Shown: positions 8,650 to 15,160 of the stretch, one piece after another
Layout of the letters: each line of letters opens with the position of its first letter
How positions within the stretch are numbered: position 1 is the first letter of the stretch
From: Bacteroidota bacterium
GTDB taxonomy: Bacteria > Bacteroidota > Bacteroidia > Bacteroidales > B39-G9
NCBI GenBank assembly: GCA_003648455.1
Contig: QMPG01000036.1
Coordinates: 1-16,796, forward strand
DNA length: 16,796 nt
Direction: 5' to 3'
Translations under genes and position numbers: made by a program
Notes under the pieces: generated by a model
Seen by the model: the letters and a program-made list of their open reading frames with translations, nothing else
Told to the model about the DNA's origin: nothing
Database searches by the model: none

Positions 8650-9144
8650 ATGAAATTTAAAAAATTAAAATTAAGTGCAGTAACATTACTCATCTTCGGA
8701 CTGAGTAACTTACAAGCCCAAGAAGTCATATCAGCCACAGGCGGAGACGCAAGCGGAAGCGGAGGCTCGACGAGTTACACCGTAGGTCAAATGATTTACA
8801 CCACCAATAAAGGAACTGGCGGTAATACCGTAGCACAAGGCGTGCAACAACCCTACGAAATTTCAGTAGTAACAGGAATAGCAAAAGCCAAAGATATTAA
8901 TTTATCAGTTTCGGCATATCCCAATCCTACAACCAACTATTTAACCATAAAAGTAGAAAACTACGAAACAGCAAACTTGCAGTATGTGGTTTCCGACATA
9001 AACGGAAAACTTATGCAAACAGTAAAAGCAACAGGACAAGAAACGCAAATACAAACAAGCCAACTTGTGCCAGCCCATTACTTTGTAAAAGTTTTAGATA
9101 ACAAAAAAGAAATTAAAGTATTTAAAATAATTAAAACTCAATGA
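8650..9144 (+). CDS. Small exported protein with T9SS type A sorting domain
   Basis: This 164-residue protein has a signal peptide (about 1-23, ending LQAQ) and a short Gly/Ser/Thr-rich segment (24-75, with GGDASGSGGSTSYTVGQMIY). A T9SS type A C-terminal domain fills the rest (about 84-164: SAYPNPTTNYLTI, then VVSDINGKLMQ, then HYFVKVLDN). More than half of the mature protein is the sorting signal, and no enzymatic motif is visible. It is probably a small surface protein or partner of the larger product encoded 101 bp downstream. The start has a Bacteroidota-style A-rich leader (AAAAAAACC before ATG). Codon use is less AT-biased than in rnr, with many GGC, ACC and GCC codons, which fits an accessory or recently moved gene. 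Confidence 0.85.
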   Translation: MKFKKLKLSAVTLLIFGLSNLQAQEVISATGGDASGSGGSTSYTVGQMIYTTNKGTGGNTVAQGVQQPYEISVVTGIAKAKDINLSVSAYPNPTTNYLTIKVENYETANLQYVVSDINGKLMQTVKATGQETQIQTSQLVPAHYFVKVLDNKKEIKVFKIIKTQ

Positions 9145-9148
9145 GACA

Positions 9149-9169
9149 GTGTTTTTTGAAAAAAAACAC
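9149..9169. terminator. AT-rich hairpin after the small T9SS protein gene
   Basis: GTGTTTTTT (9149-9157) pairs perfectly with AAAAAACAC (9161-9169) around a 3-base loop, starting 5 bases after the stop codon. The stem is AT-rich and has no U-run after it, so it may be a weak terminator, a processing site or an mRNA-stabilising hairpin. Confidence 0.4.
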
Positions 9170-9182
9170 GTAGTCGAATTAG

Positions 9183-9206
9183 TCCCGATAGCGAAGCGTA
9201 TCGGGA
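9183..9206. repeat. Short palindrome TCCCGATA-N8-TATCGGGA
   Basis: A perfect 8-bp inverted repeat encloses the 8-base spacer GCGAAGCG, 39 bases before the ATG at 9246. It is strikingly GC-rich for this DNA. From memory, palindromes of the CCCGATAGC...ATCGGG type are scattered in many Bacteroidota intergenic regions. Only one copy lies in this window, so a dispersed-repeat status cannot be confirmed here. In the 5' leader of the next gene it could fold as an RNA hairpin. Confidence 0.6.
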
Positions 9207-9245
9207 ACAAATTAAAACAAAATTTAATAAAAAAAACTAATAATT

Positions 9246-10901
9246 ATGAAAAAAGTATTTACAATTTTAGCAGCTGTATTAATAACTGCAAGTGTGTTTG
9301 CACAAACACCGGAGAAAATGACTTACCAAGCCGTAGTAAGAGACGATAATAGTACACTTATTACAAGCACACAAGTAGGCATAGAAATAAACATTTATCA
9401 AGGTTCCGCAAGTGGAACATTAGTATATACCGAAACCCAAACCCCAACAACCAATGTAAACGGATTGTTAAGCATAGAAATAGGTGGACAAACAGGATTT
9501 GACCTAATAGACTGGGCAAACGGCCCATATTTTATAGAAACCAATATTGATATGACAGGCGGAACAAACTACACCATAACAGGCGTAAGCCAGCTATTAA
9601 CAGTGCCTTACGCACTACACGCCAAAACTGCCGAAACCATTACAGGCGGAATAACCGAAACCGACCCGGTATTTACAGGCAGTGAAGCAAACAATATTAC
9701 ATCTGCTGATATTACTAATTTAAGTAATTTGTCAGGAACAAACACAGGCGACCAAGACATAAGCGGTGTTGCAATAAACACACAAGCCATACAAGATACA
9801 GCAAACCAAATTCGAGCAGACATACCTGACGTAAGCGGATTTATAAGTACAGAAACCGACCCTGTATTTACTACTTGGAATAAGGATTATGCAGATTTAA
9901 CAAACAAACCAAAAATTGCTGATACCGTAAGTGCAGTAATTGATACCACTACACAATTTGTAAGAAAATCCAGCCATTGGATAAAAAATGGAAATAATTT
10001 GCATTATAGTAATGGTTTAGTAGGTATAGGTGTTGCAATTCCAACAGCATCATTAGATATATATGATAATGTCGGAAATCCGTTTCTGAAATTTGTTTCA
10101 GAAGATAATGTTTATACACAATGGATTTCTGACAGAGCAAATGTAGATGATTATTTAATAGGTATTGATGGAGGTAACAACAGGTTTACTTTTGCTAATA
10201 TAACAACAGGAAATTATCCTTTGGTTTTACAAAATGATAATGTAGGTATCGGAATATTAAACCCAACAGAAAAGCTACATGTAGTAGGGAATATACAAAT
10301 GGAAGGGCAAATAAAAAATGTAACAGACCCAACTGATGCACAAGATGCTGCAACCAAAGCTTATGTTGATAATAAAGCCTCTACAAAATACCAAGTAGGC
10401 GACTTTGCCCAAGGCGGAATAGTATTTTGGGTTGACGAAACAGGCGAACACGGTTTAGTTTGTGCAAAATCTAACCAAGATGGTGGAAGTGGCGTAAGAT
10501 GGTATGCGGGAACAAATGGTGTTACACGAGCAACTGGTGATGGCCCATTTTCCGGCGAGTTAAATACATTAATAATTATATCATCACAAGTATCAATTGG
10601 AGATAATGGTGAGGATTATGCTGCTCAAATATGTAACGATTTGCAAATTACCGAAGGTGGTAAAACTTACGGTGATTGGTACTTACCCTCAAAAGAAGAA
10701 TTAAACCTGATGTACCAGAATAAAACAATAATTGATGCTACCGCAACTGCAAATGGAGGTAGTGCATTTTTTTGTCCCCATGGTCTTTGGAGTTCTACTG
10801 AAGACACAAATAACAATGCATGGAGAAATGGTTTCAACGGTGCTGAATATAGTACAACAAAAGACTTTCAAGCCGAAATACGAGCAATCAGATCTTTTTA
10901 A
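9246..10901 (+). CDS. Modular exported surface protein with tail-fibre-like repeats and C-terminal DUF1566/Lcl-type domain
   Basis: This 551-residue protein has a signal peptide (1-20, MKKVFTILAAVLITASVFAQ). The N-terminal module (21-130) has the pattern MTYQAVVRD, then WANGPYFIET, then SQLLTVPYALHAKTAE, which recurs at the start of many Bacteroidota surface proteins. The middle (130-385) resembles phage tail-fibre shafts: ETDPVF at 138-143 and 203-208, SGTNTGDQDISG (163-174), VGIG repeats at 259 and 333, and DAATKAYVDNK (367-377). The end (388-551) is a DUF1566/Lcl-type domain: GGIVFWVDETGEHGLVCA, then YGDWYLPSKEEL, then LWSSTE, and a final IRAIRSF. It carries no T9SS sorting domain of its own, unlike its upstream neighbour. 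The role is probably adhesion or binding at the cell surface; the ligand is unknown. The leader is A-rich with no Shine-Dalgarno box. Confidence 0.83.
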   Translation: MKKVFTILAAVLITASVFAQTPEKMTYQAVVRDDNSTLITSTQVGIEINIYQGSASGTLVYTETQTPTTNVNGLLSIEIGGQTGFDLIDWANGPYFIETNIDMTGGTNYTITGVSQLLTVPYALHAKTAETITGGITETDPVFTGSEANNITSADITNLSNLSGTNTGDQDISGVAINTQAIQDTANQIRADIPDVSGFISTETDPVFTTWNKDYADLTNKPKIADTVSAVIDTTTQFVRKSSHWIKNGNNLHYSNGLVGIGVAIPTASLDIYDNVGNPFLKFVSEDNVYTQWISDRANVDDYLIGIDGGNNRFTFANITTGNYPLVLQNDNVGIGILNPTEKLHVVGNIQMEGQIKNVTDPTDAQDAATKAYVDNKASTKYQVGDFAQGGIVFWVDETGEHGLVCAKSNQDGGSGVRWYAGTNGVTRATGDGPFSGELNTLIIISSQVSIGDNGEDYAAQICNDLQITEGGKTYGDWYLPSKEELNLMYQNKTIIDATATANGGSAFFCPHGLWSSTEDTNNNAWRNGFNGAEYSTTKDFQAEIRAIRSF

Positions 10902-10970
10902 TTAAAAAATCAGAACTAAAATAATTATTCATAAGAAAAAATAAAAAATCAAAATATTGAAATAAGAACT

Positions 10971-11315
10971 GTGCTTCTGGAAGAAAATGATAAAGAATTT
11001 GCAAAATTGTACAGAGAAGAGTATAGTAAACGTTCCGAAGAAGATAAACTAAAAGCTTTTAGAAGTATAATCAGAAGACAAGGGAATTGCGGATTTACAA
11101 ATAGTGGACATATTGAATATCTGTTAAATACTGACAATGGTAATCGTTACAGAGTAACCCTTCGAACACATTGGACACAAGGTGTTGATAACGGACAATT
11201 TGACCAAACTATTATTATAAAAGCGGGAGAACGGAAACTAATAGCTTGTACTGACTCCGGACAAATTTCGGTAACTCACTATAATAGGCAAGTGGTTGGA
11301 GAAACACTGCTGTAA
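10971..11315 (+). CDS. Hypothetical protein, GTG or non-canonical start
   Basis: I do not recognise this family. The ORF gives 114 residues if GTG at 10971 is the start. The frame is open back to 10935 (stop TAA at 10932), and the stretch from ATT at 10956 reads IEIRTVLLEEND, so the true N-terminus may be slightly longer. There is no ATG near the 5' end in this frame. The N-terminal 40 residues are highly charged and probably helical (EENDKEFAKLYREEYSKRSEEDK). The rest looks beta-rich, with GNCGFTNSGHIEYLLN, NGNRYRVTLRTHW and CTDSGQISVTHY. There are two cysteines, no signal peptide and no membrane segment. The amino-acid make-up is that of a real soluble protein rather than a shadow ORF. It lies 69 bp after the surface protein gene. 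It might be a broken copy of a family member whose start codon has been lost. Confidence 0.55.
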   Translation: MLLEENDKEFAKLYREEYSKRSEEDKLKAFRSIIRRQGNCGFTNSGHIEYLLNTDNGNRYRVTLRTHWTQGVDNGQFDQTIIIKAGERKLIACTDSGQISVTHYNRQVVGETLL

Positions 11316-11324
11316 ATACAATAA

Positions 11325-11332
11325 TAATTTTG
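11325..11332 (+). promoter_or_regulatory. Candidate Bacteroidota -7 box before repeat copy A
   Basis: TAATTTTG matches TAnnTTTG exactly and would start transcription near 11339, about 48 bases before the structured repeat at 11387. No protein gene follows on this strand before 13297. If the box is real, the product would be a non-coding transcript containing the repeat. No -33 box is evident. Confidence 0.25.
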
Positions 11333-11386
11333 TAAAGAAACAACAGACGGTAAAAATAAAAGTTATATGAATAGAATTTGAGGAAA

Positions 11387-11493
11387 TTAACCCGCTTTAT
11401 TCATGCAAAAACGAAGTGAATTGCATGAATTAGCGATGGATAGTGGAAAGTAAAGCGGTAAACCCCGCATTAGAAGTACCCAAATTTGGGGTT
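11387..11493. repeat. Structured dispersed repeat, copy A
   Basis: It aligns without gaps to 16685-16791 with about 15 mismatches in 107 positions. Three nested structures are visible. An outer stem pairs CCGCTTTA (11392-11399) with TAAAGCGG (11451-11458). An inner 10-bp hairpin pairs ATTCATGCAA (11399-11408) with TTGCATGAAT (11421-11430). A 3' stem pairs AACCCC (11461-11466) with GGGGTT (11488-11493), and it contains the palindrome CCCAAATTTGGG (11479-11490). A11399 could pair in only one of the first two stems at a time. The architecture recalls RNA-like repeats of Bacteroidota such as the Flavo-1 motif, but I cannot confirm family membership. Confidence 0.75.
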
Positions 11494-11530
11494 TTAAAAA
11501 CACCAAATTTGTTGGTAATTCTTAAGCGTA

Positions 11531-11549
11531 GAAAAATTATGAATTTTTC
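11531..11549 (-). terminator. Possible weak terminator hairpin after the rhodanese gene
   Basis: GAAAAATT (11531-11538) and AATTTTTC (11542-11549) form a perfect 8-bp stem with a 3-base loop. It starts 9 bases past the rhodanese stop when read on the minus strand. It has little GC and no following U-run, so termination strength is doubtful. It also lies inside the inverted-repeat-bounded segment. Confidence 0.3.
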
Positions 11550-11558
11550 GGGTTAATA

Positions 11559-11972
11559 TTATTTAACTTTTGTGCTGTCAATTTTATACCCTAATTTCAT
11601 CCACTCAATCAAGCCGCCTTTTAAATTGTTGACATTTTTAAAGCCCTTTTTAATTAGAAGCTTACATGCCTGCTTACTTCTGTCGCCATATTCACAATAA
11701 ACAAAAATTGCTTGGTCAAAATCTAATGTATCTGTTATGACAAATAATTGTGTTGAATTACTTGCAAGACATGAATTAGGAATGCGTAATTCTTGATATT
11801 CTTTTTCTGTGCTTACATCAATAAGCACACTGTTTTTATAAGCAGACATAAAAATATAAAAATCTTTGGGCGATAAATTTTTGTATTTGTGTTTTTGTGA
11901 GGATTGAGAAAATCCGAGAAAACAAACAATTAAGAAAAAAAACAAAACTCTTATTTTAAAAAATCTCATCAT
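11559..11972 (-). CDS. Exported single-domain rhodanese-like protein
   Basis: The protein has 137 residues if it begins at the ATG at 11972; a second ATG at 11969 is equally good. Upstream codons in this frame are TTG. A hydrophobic signal peptide (about 1-22, ending GFSQ) predicts export. The Cys at its core (IVCF) does not fit a lipobox well. One rhodanese domain follows: LIDVSTEKEYQ with the conserved Asp-Val, the active-site loop CEYGDRS (about 93-99) with the catalytic Cys and Arg, and the closing LKGGLIEWMKLGY. The C-x-x-G-x-R-S loop is typical of single-domain sulfurtransferases. The likely role is sulfur transfer or redox handling in the periplasm; the partner is unknown. The start overlaps the hemW 3' end by about 14-17 bases, so the two are translationally linked. 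Confidence 0.85.
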   Translation of the reverse strand: MMRFFKIRVLFFFLIVCFLGFSQSSQKHKYKNLSPKDFYIFMSAYKNSVLIDVSTEKEYQELRIPNSCLASNSTQLFVITDTLDFDQAIFVYCEYGDRSKQACKLLIKKGFKNVNNLKGGLIEWMKLGYKIDSTKVK

Positions 11973-13098
11973 CAACAATAAATAAATCGGAAATTATTTT
12001 ATCTGCGATTAACATACCCGCTTCCGACAAAATTAAATGATTCTCTGTTAAATTAATATTATTTGTTTTAATATATTGTTCTGCATTTTTTAGACAACAT
12101 GAAACAACTTTTTCATTAAACTGTTGTTTTAACACATTTAAATCTATTCCCCACATTGTTCTCAATGAAGTTATAATATAATCGTTATAGCGTTTTTGCA
12201 AATCAAGAATTTCAGAATCGAACGGAAGAATGTCTTTTTCAATAAATGATATATATTTGGTAGTATCTGCAATATTCCATTGTCGCGTTGTGTTGTTGAA
12301 AGAATGTGCAGACGGTCCAACACCAAGATACTTCTTTTGCTTCCAATAATTTGAATTATGCTTCGAAAAAAAATCTGGCTTGCCAAAATTAGATATTTCG
12401 TAATGGATAAAACCTTGTTGCTTTGCTTTATTAATTAATGCTTGATATTCCTCAACACTTTCTTGTTCATCAACTTGTTTTATTTTGCCGGTTCTCAGAT
12501 AGTTATAGAAAACTGTTTTTGTTTCATAGGTTAAATGATAGGCTGATAAATGTTGAATGTTTAGATTAAATGCAGTAGTAAGATTATATAACCATTTTTG
12601 ATTATTCATGTTAGGTAAACCATAAATTAAATCGAGACTAATATTTTTAAAACCAAAATCTTGCGACATTTTCACAGCTGTTTGTGCTTGTTCGGCATTG
12701 TGGCGTCTGTTCATCGTCTTTAAATCATCGTCAAAAAAAGATTGAACACCAATGCTTAAGCGATTTACCTGTGTCTGTTTTAATTCTTTTAAATAATCGC
12801 GAGTTAAATCATCGGGGTTTGCCTCAAATGTAATTTCAGGATTTTTTGCAACATTGAAAATTTTATAAATCTGATTAAATATTATCATTAACTCTTCATA
12901 AGACAATACCGACGGAGTTCCTCCTCCAAAATAAATTGTTTCTACGCAATTATTTTTTAAATAATCTTTTTGCAGATAAATTTCTTTAATTAAAGCATTA
13001 ACAAATGCTGATTTGTTTTTCAACAATGTTGTTGAATAAAAATCACAATAAAAACATTTTTGTTTACAAAAAGGAATGTGAATGTAAATACCTGCCAT
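11956..13098 (-). CDS. hemW: Radical SAM haem chaperone HemW (coproporphyrinogen III oxidase-like)
   Basis: I place the start at the ATG at 13098 (380 residues), because the conserved N-terminus MAGIYIHIPFCKQKCFYCDF begins there. An in-frame extension to 13137 encodes a non-conserved leader. CKQKCFYC (11-18) is the CxxxCxxC motif binding the 4Fe-4S cluster and S-adenosylmethionine. FGGGTPS (about 58-64), the nearby Glu in TFEANPDD and the radical SAM barrel strands NRLSIGVQSF and SLDLIYGLP follow. A HemN-type C-terminal domain ends the protein. HemW-type proteins bind haem and act as haem chaperones; they lack the extra N-terminal residues and fourth Cys of true HemN, as here. The same family was once labelled oxygen-independent coproporphyrinogen oxidase. 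The gene is divergent from the acyl-CoA ligase gene and overlaps the rhodanese gene. Confidence 0.93.
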   Translation of the reverse strand: MAGIYIHIPFCKQKCFYCDFYSTTLLKNKSAFVNALIKEIYLQKDYLKNNCVETIYFGGGTPSVLSYEELMIIFNQIYKIFNVAKNPEITFEANPDDLTRDYLKELKQTQVNRLSIGVQSFFDDDLKTMNRRHNAEQAQTAVKMSQDFGFKNISLDLIYGLPNMNNQKWLYNLTTAFNLNIQHLSAYHLTYETKTVFYNYLRTGKIKQVDEQESVEEYQALINKAKQQGFIHYEISNFGKPDFFSKHNSNYWKQKKYLGVGPSAHSFNNTTRQWNIADTTKYISFIEKDILPFDSEILDLQKRYNDYIITSLRTMWGIDLNVLKQQFNEKVVSCCLKNAEQYIKTNNINLTENHLILSEAGMLIADKIISDLFIVDDEIF

Positions 13099-13125
13099 TT
13101 TTTGAAGCTTGATAAAATAGATAAA

Positions 13126-13133
13126 CAAAATTA
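13126..13133 (-). promoter_or_regulatory. Candidate Bacteroidota -7 box for hemW
   Basis: On the minus strand the bases read TAATTTTG, an exact match to TAnnTTTG. Transcription would begin near 13119, about 20 bases before the hemW ATG at 13098. This short leader supports the shorter hemW start, since a start at 13137 would lie upstream of the promoter. No obvious -33 box. Confidence 0.4.
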
Positions 13134-13148
13134 ACAAATTAATTATTT

Positions 13149-13171
13149 AATATTGAGTTTTCTTCAATATT
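13149..13171. promoter_or_regulatory. Inverted repeat in the hemW / acyl-CoA ligase divergent region
   Basis: AATATTGA (13149-13156) and TCAATATT (13164-13171) form a perfect 8-bp inverted repeat with a 7-base spacer, inside the roughly 200-bp region between the divergent genes. A smaller GTGC/GCAC inverted repeat follows at 13180-13193. The first could be an operator for a dimeric regulator. AT-rich DNA yields such palindromes by chance, so confidence is low. Confidence 0.25.
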
Positions 13172-13296
13172 CGTTGCCTGTGCTTGCTTGCACCAAATAT
13201 TAAACGGCTGATTTGTTGTTAATTAAAAAATAAGTTTTTTTTATAGCAAAATTATTGTTCTTTTTGCATAACATTTTCAAACTTAAATTATTTCAG

Positions 13297-15081
13297 ATGA
13301 GTCAACATCTTTCACAAATGGTAAGAGAGCGTGCTAAATTATATGCTAATCGCGATGTTTTTTGGTACAAAGAAGAGGAAGAAAAAGAATATAAAAAATT
13401 AAGTTGGAACAACTTGATTAAAATGACTGATAAGGTTTCTAAAGCATTGCTGTCTTTGGGCTTTGGGCGGGAAACAAAAATCGGAATTTTTAGCAACAAT
13501 TGTGTTAAATGGACCATCTCCGATTTAGGAATTCTTTCAACTAGAGGTGTTGTGGTTCCTTTTTTTGGTACAGCTTCAAAGCATCAGGTTAAATATATTG
13601 TTGACGAGACTCAAATGCAATTTATGTTTGTTGGCAATAAAGACCAACTTGAAAAAGCATTGTGGGTTGTTGAAAATTCGGATTCTTTAGAAAAAATTGT
13701 TGTTTTTGACAAAACCGTTTCTGTTGACAATGATCACTGTATGAGTTGGACAGAGTTCTGTAATTTAGGCGATGACCCAAAATACGACTCTACATTAAAT
13801 CAATTAATAAAAGAAGCGAAAACAAATGACCTTGCTACAATTATTTACACTTCGGGCACAACCGGAGAGCCAAAAGGTGTTATGCTCGACCATAACAATT
13901 TTCTAAGAAGTTTTAAAAGTCACGACTTACGCTTAGATATTAGAGAATCCGATGTTTCTTTATGTTTTTTGCCTCTCAGTCATATCTTTGAACGAGCCTG
14001 GACTTTTTATCTTTTACATTGCGGTGCTGTTAATTGTTTCCTTTCAAACCCAAAAAAAGTTGTTGACGTGCTTCCTGTTGTAAAACCAACTGTTATGTGT
14101 ACCGTTCCTCGTTTCTACGAAAAGACTTATGATGCAATTATGACCGAAAAAGAAAAATGGCCGGCTATAAAACAAAATGTTTTTAATTGGGCAATAAAAA
14201 TTGGGCGTAATTGCACAAAATACCAAAAAGATGCTAAGCGCATTCCTTTCTTTTTAAATATAAAACATTTCATTGCTGATAAATTAGTTTTTAAAACCAT
14301 AAGAAATATTTTTGGAGGAAACATTAGATTTTTGCCTTGTGCTGGAGCTGCAATAAGACCTGAATTGCTTAAATTTTTTCATGCGGCTGATGTATTTGTT
14401 AATTATGGCTATGGAGCTACCGAAACCACAGCTACAGTATCCTGCGCCAGACCCGATGTCTTTAATCTTGATACTTGTGGTAGCATAATGCCCGATGTTT
14501 CTGTTAAAATTAGTGACGAGGGAGAAATAATGATAAAAGGAGATACTGTTTTTAAGGGCTATTATAACAAACCTGAAGAAACAGCTAAATCACTACAAAA
14601 CGGATGGTATAAATCAGGTGACGAAGGTTTTATTACTAACGAAGGTTATTTGGTAATGACAGATAGAATTAAAGATCTTATGAAAACTTCCGGAGGCAAA
14701 TATGTATCGCCTCAAAAAATTGAGCTAATGCTTTCTGAAGACCCTTTTATTGAACAAATTATTGTTATTGGCGACAGCCGAAAATTTATTTCCGCCCTTG
14801 TTGTTCCTGAATTTGAAAGTTTAAAAATTACTACTAAAAATCTTGGTATAATAAATCATGATGCAAAAACATTGGTAATGAACGAAAAAATAATCGACTT
14901 CTTTAAACAACGAATAGATAAACTACAGGAAGAATTATCACCTCATGAACGAATTGTTAAATTCACCTTGCTTTCTGAACCCTTTAGTATTGAAAACGAT
15001 GCGCTAACAAGTACACTTAAGATGAAAAGAAAATTGATTTCTGAACAGTATAAAGAAATAATAAACAAAATGTATGAATAA
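13297..15081 (+). CDS. Long-chain fatty acid-CoA ligase (AMP-binding, FadD/FAA type)
   Basis: I choose the ATG at 13297 (594 residues, MSQHLSQMVRERA) over the in-frame ATG at 13255, because the extra 14 residues look like translated leader. The enzyme activates fatty acids with ATP and CoA through an acyl-AMP intermediate, feeding phospholipid synthesis or beta-oxidation. Motifs, numbered from the chosen start: the P-loop-like YTSGTTGEPKG (184-194), PLSHIFERAW, YGATET (372-377), the ribose-binding Asp442 in WYKSGDEGF, DRIKDLMKTSGGKYVSP (hinge and acyl-CoA synthetase signature), and the likely catalytic Lys in LTSTLKMKRK (about 575). The length and the KTSGGKYVSP block place it with long-chain (FAA1-like) ligases rather than acetyl-CoA synthetases. 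It is convergent with the phosphohexomutase gene, across a strong shared terminator. Confidence 0.92.
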   Translation: MSQHLSQMVRERAKLYANRDVFWYKEEEEKEYKKLSWNNLIKMTDKVSKALLSLGFGRETKIGIFSNNCVKWTISDLGILSTRGVVVPFFGTASKHQVKYIVDETQMQFMFVGNKDQLEKALWVVENSDSLEKIVVFDKTVSVDNDHCMSWTEFCNLGDDPKYDSTLNQLIKEAKTNDLATIIYTSGTTGEPKGVMLDHNNFLRSFKSHDLRLDIRESDVSLCFLPLSHIFERAWTFYLLHCGAVNCFLSNPKKVVDVLPVVKPTVMCTVPRFYEKTYDAIMTEKEKWPAIKQNVFNWAIKIGRNCTKYQKDAKRIPFFLNIKHFIADKLVFKTIRNIFGGNIRFLPCAGAAIRPELLKFFHAADVFVNYGYGATETTATVSCARPDVFNLDTCGSIMPDVSVKISDEGEIMIKGDTVFKGYYNKPEETAKSLQNGWYKSGDEGFITNEGYLVMTDRIKDLMKTSGGKYVSPQKIELMLSEDPFIEQIIVIGDSRKFISALVVPEFESLKITTKNLGIINHDAKTLVMNEKIIDFFKQRIDKLQEELSPHERIVKFTLLSEPFSIENDALTSTLKMKRKLISEQYKEIINKMYE

Positions 15082-15111
15082 AAAATTATGAAATTCTTTT
15101 TTAACTAATTC

Positions 15112-15143
15112 AAAAGAGGACATGCCTTAGCATGTCCTCTTTT
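15112..15143. terminator. Bidirectional intrinsic terminator between acyl-CoA ligase and phosphohexomutase genes
   Basis: AAAAGAGGACATGC (15112-15125) and GCATGTCCTCTTTT (15130-15143) form a perfect 14-bp stem closed by the 4-base loop CTTA. The ends give U-runs on both strands. It lies 30 bases after the ligase stop and 17 bases beyond the mutase stop. Confidence 0.92.
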
Positions 15144-15160
15144 ATATCCAAAATAAATTT

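Larger units (their letters stand above)
11386..11557. repeat. MITE-like segment bounded by 9-bp terminal inverted repeats
   Basis: ATTAACCCG (11386-11394) and CGGGTTAAT (11549-11557) are perfect inverted repeats enclosing 172 bp. Inside lie the structured repeat copy A, a weak ACCAA/TTGGT inverted repeat (11502-11516) and a perfect GAAAAATT/AATTTTTC hairpin (11531-11549). No coding sequence is present and no clear target-site duplication is seen in the flanks. The right end stops one base before the stop codon of the rhodanese gene. The layout suggests a small non-autonomous element, but the mobilising enzyme is not in the window. Confidence 0.45.

Noticed and set aside
9149..9349. 66-residue ORF overlapping the surface protein start
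   Set aside because: Begins in the hairpin region and overlaps the signal-peptide region of the well supported 9246 gene in another frame.
13099..13137. 13-residue N-terminal extension of HemW
   Set aside because: The conserved start is MAGIYIHIPF at 13098, and the candidate promoter box lies inside the extension.
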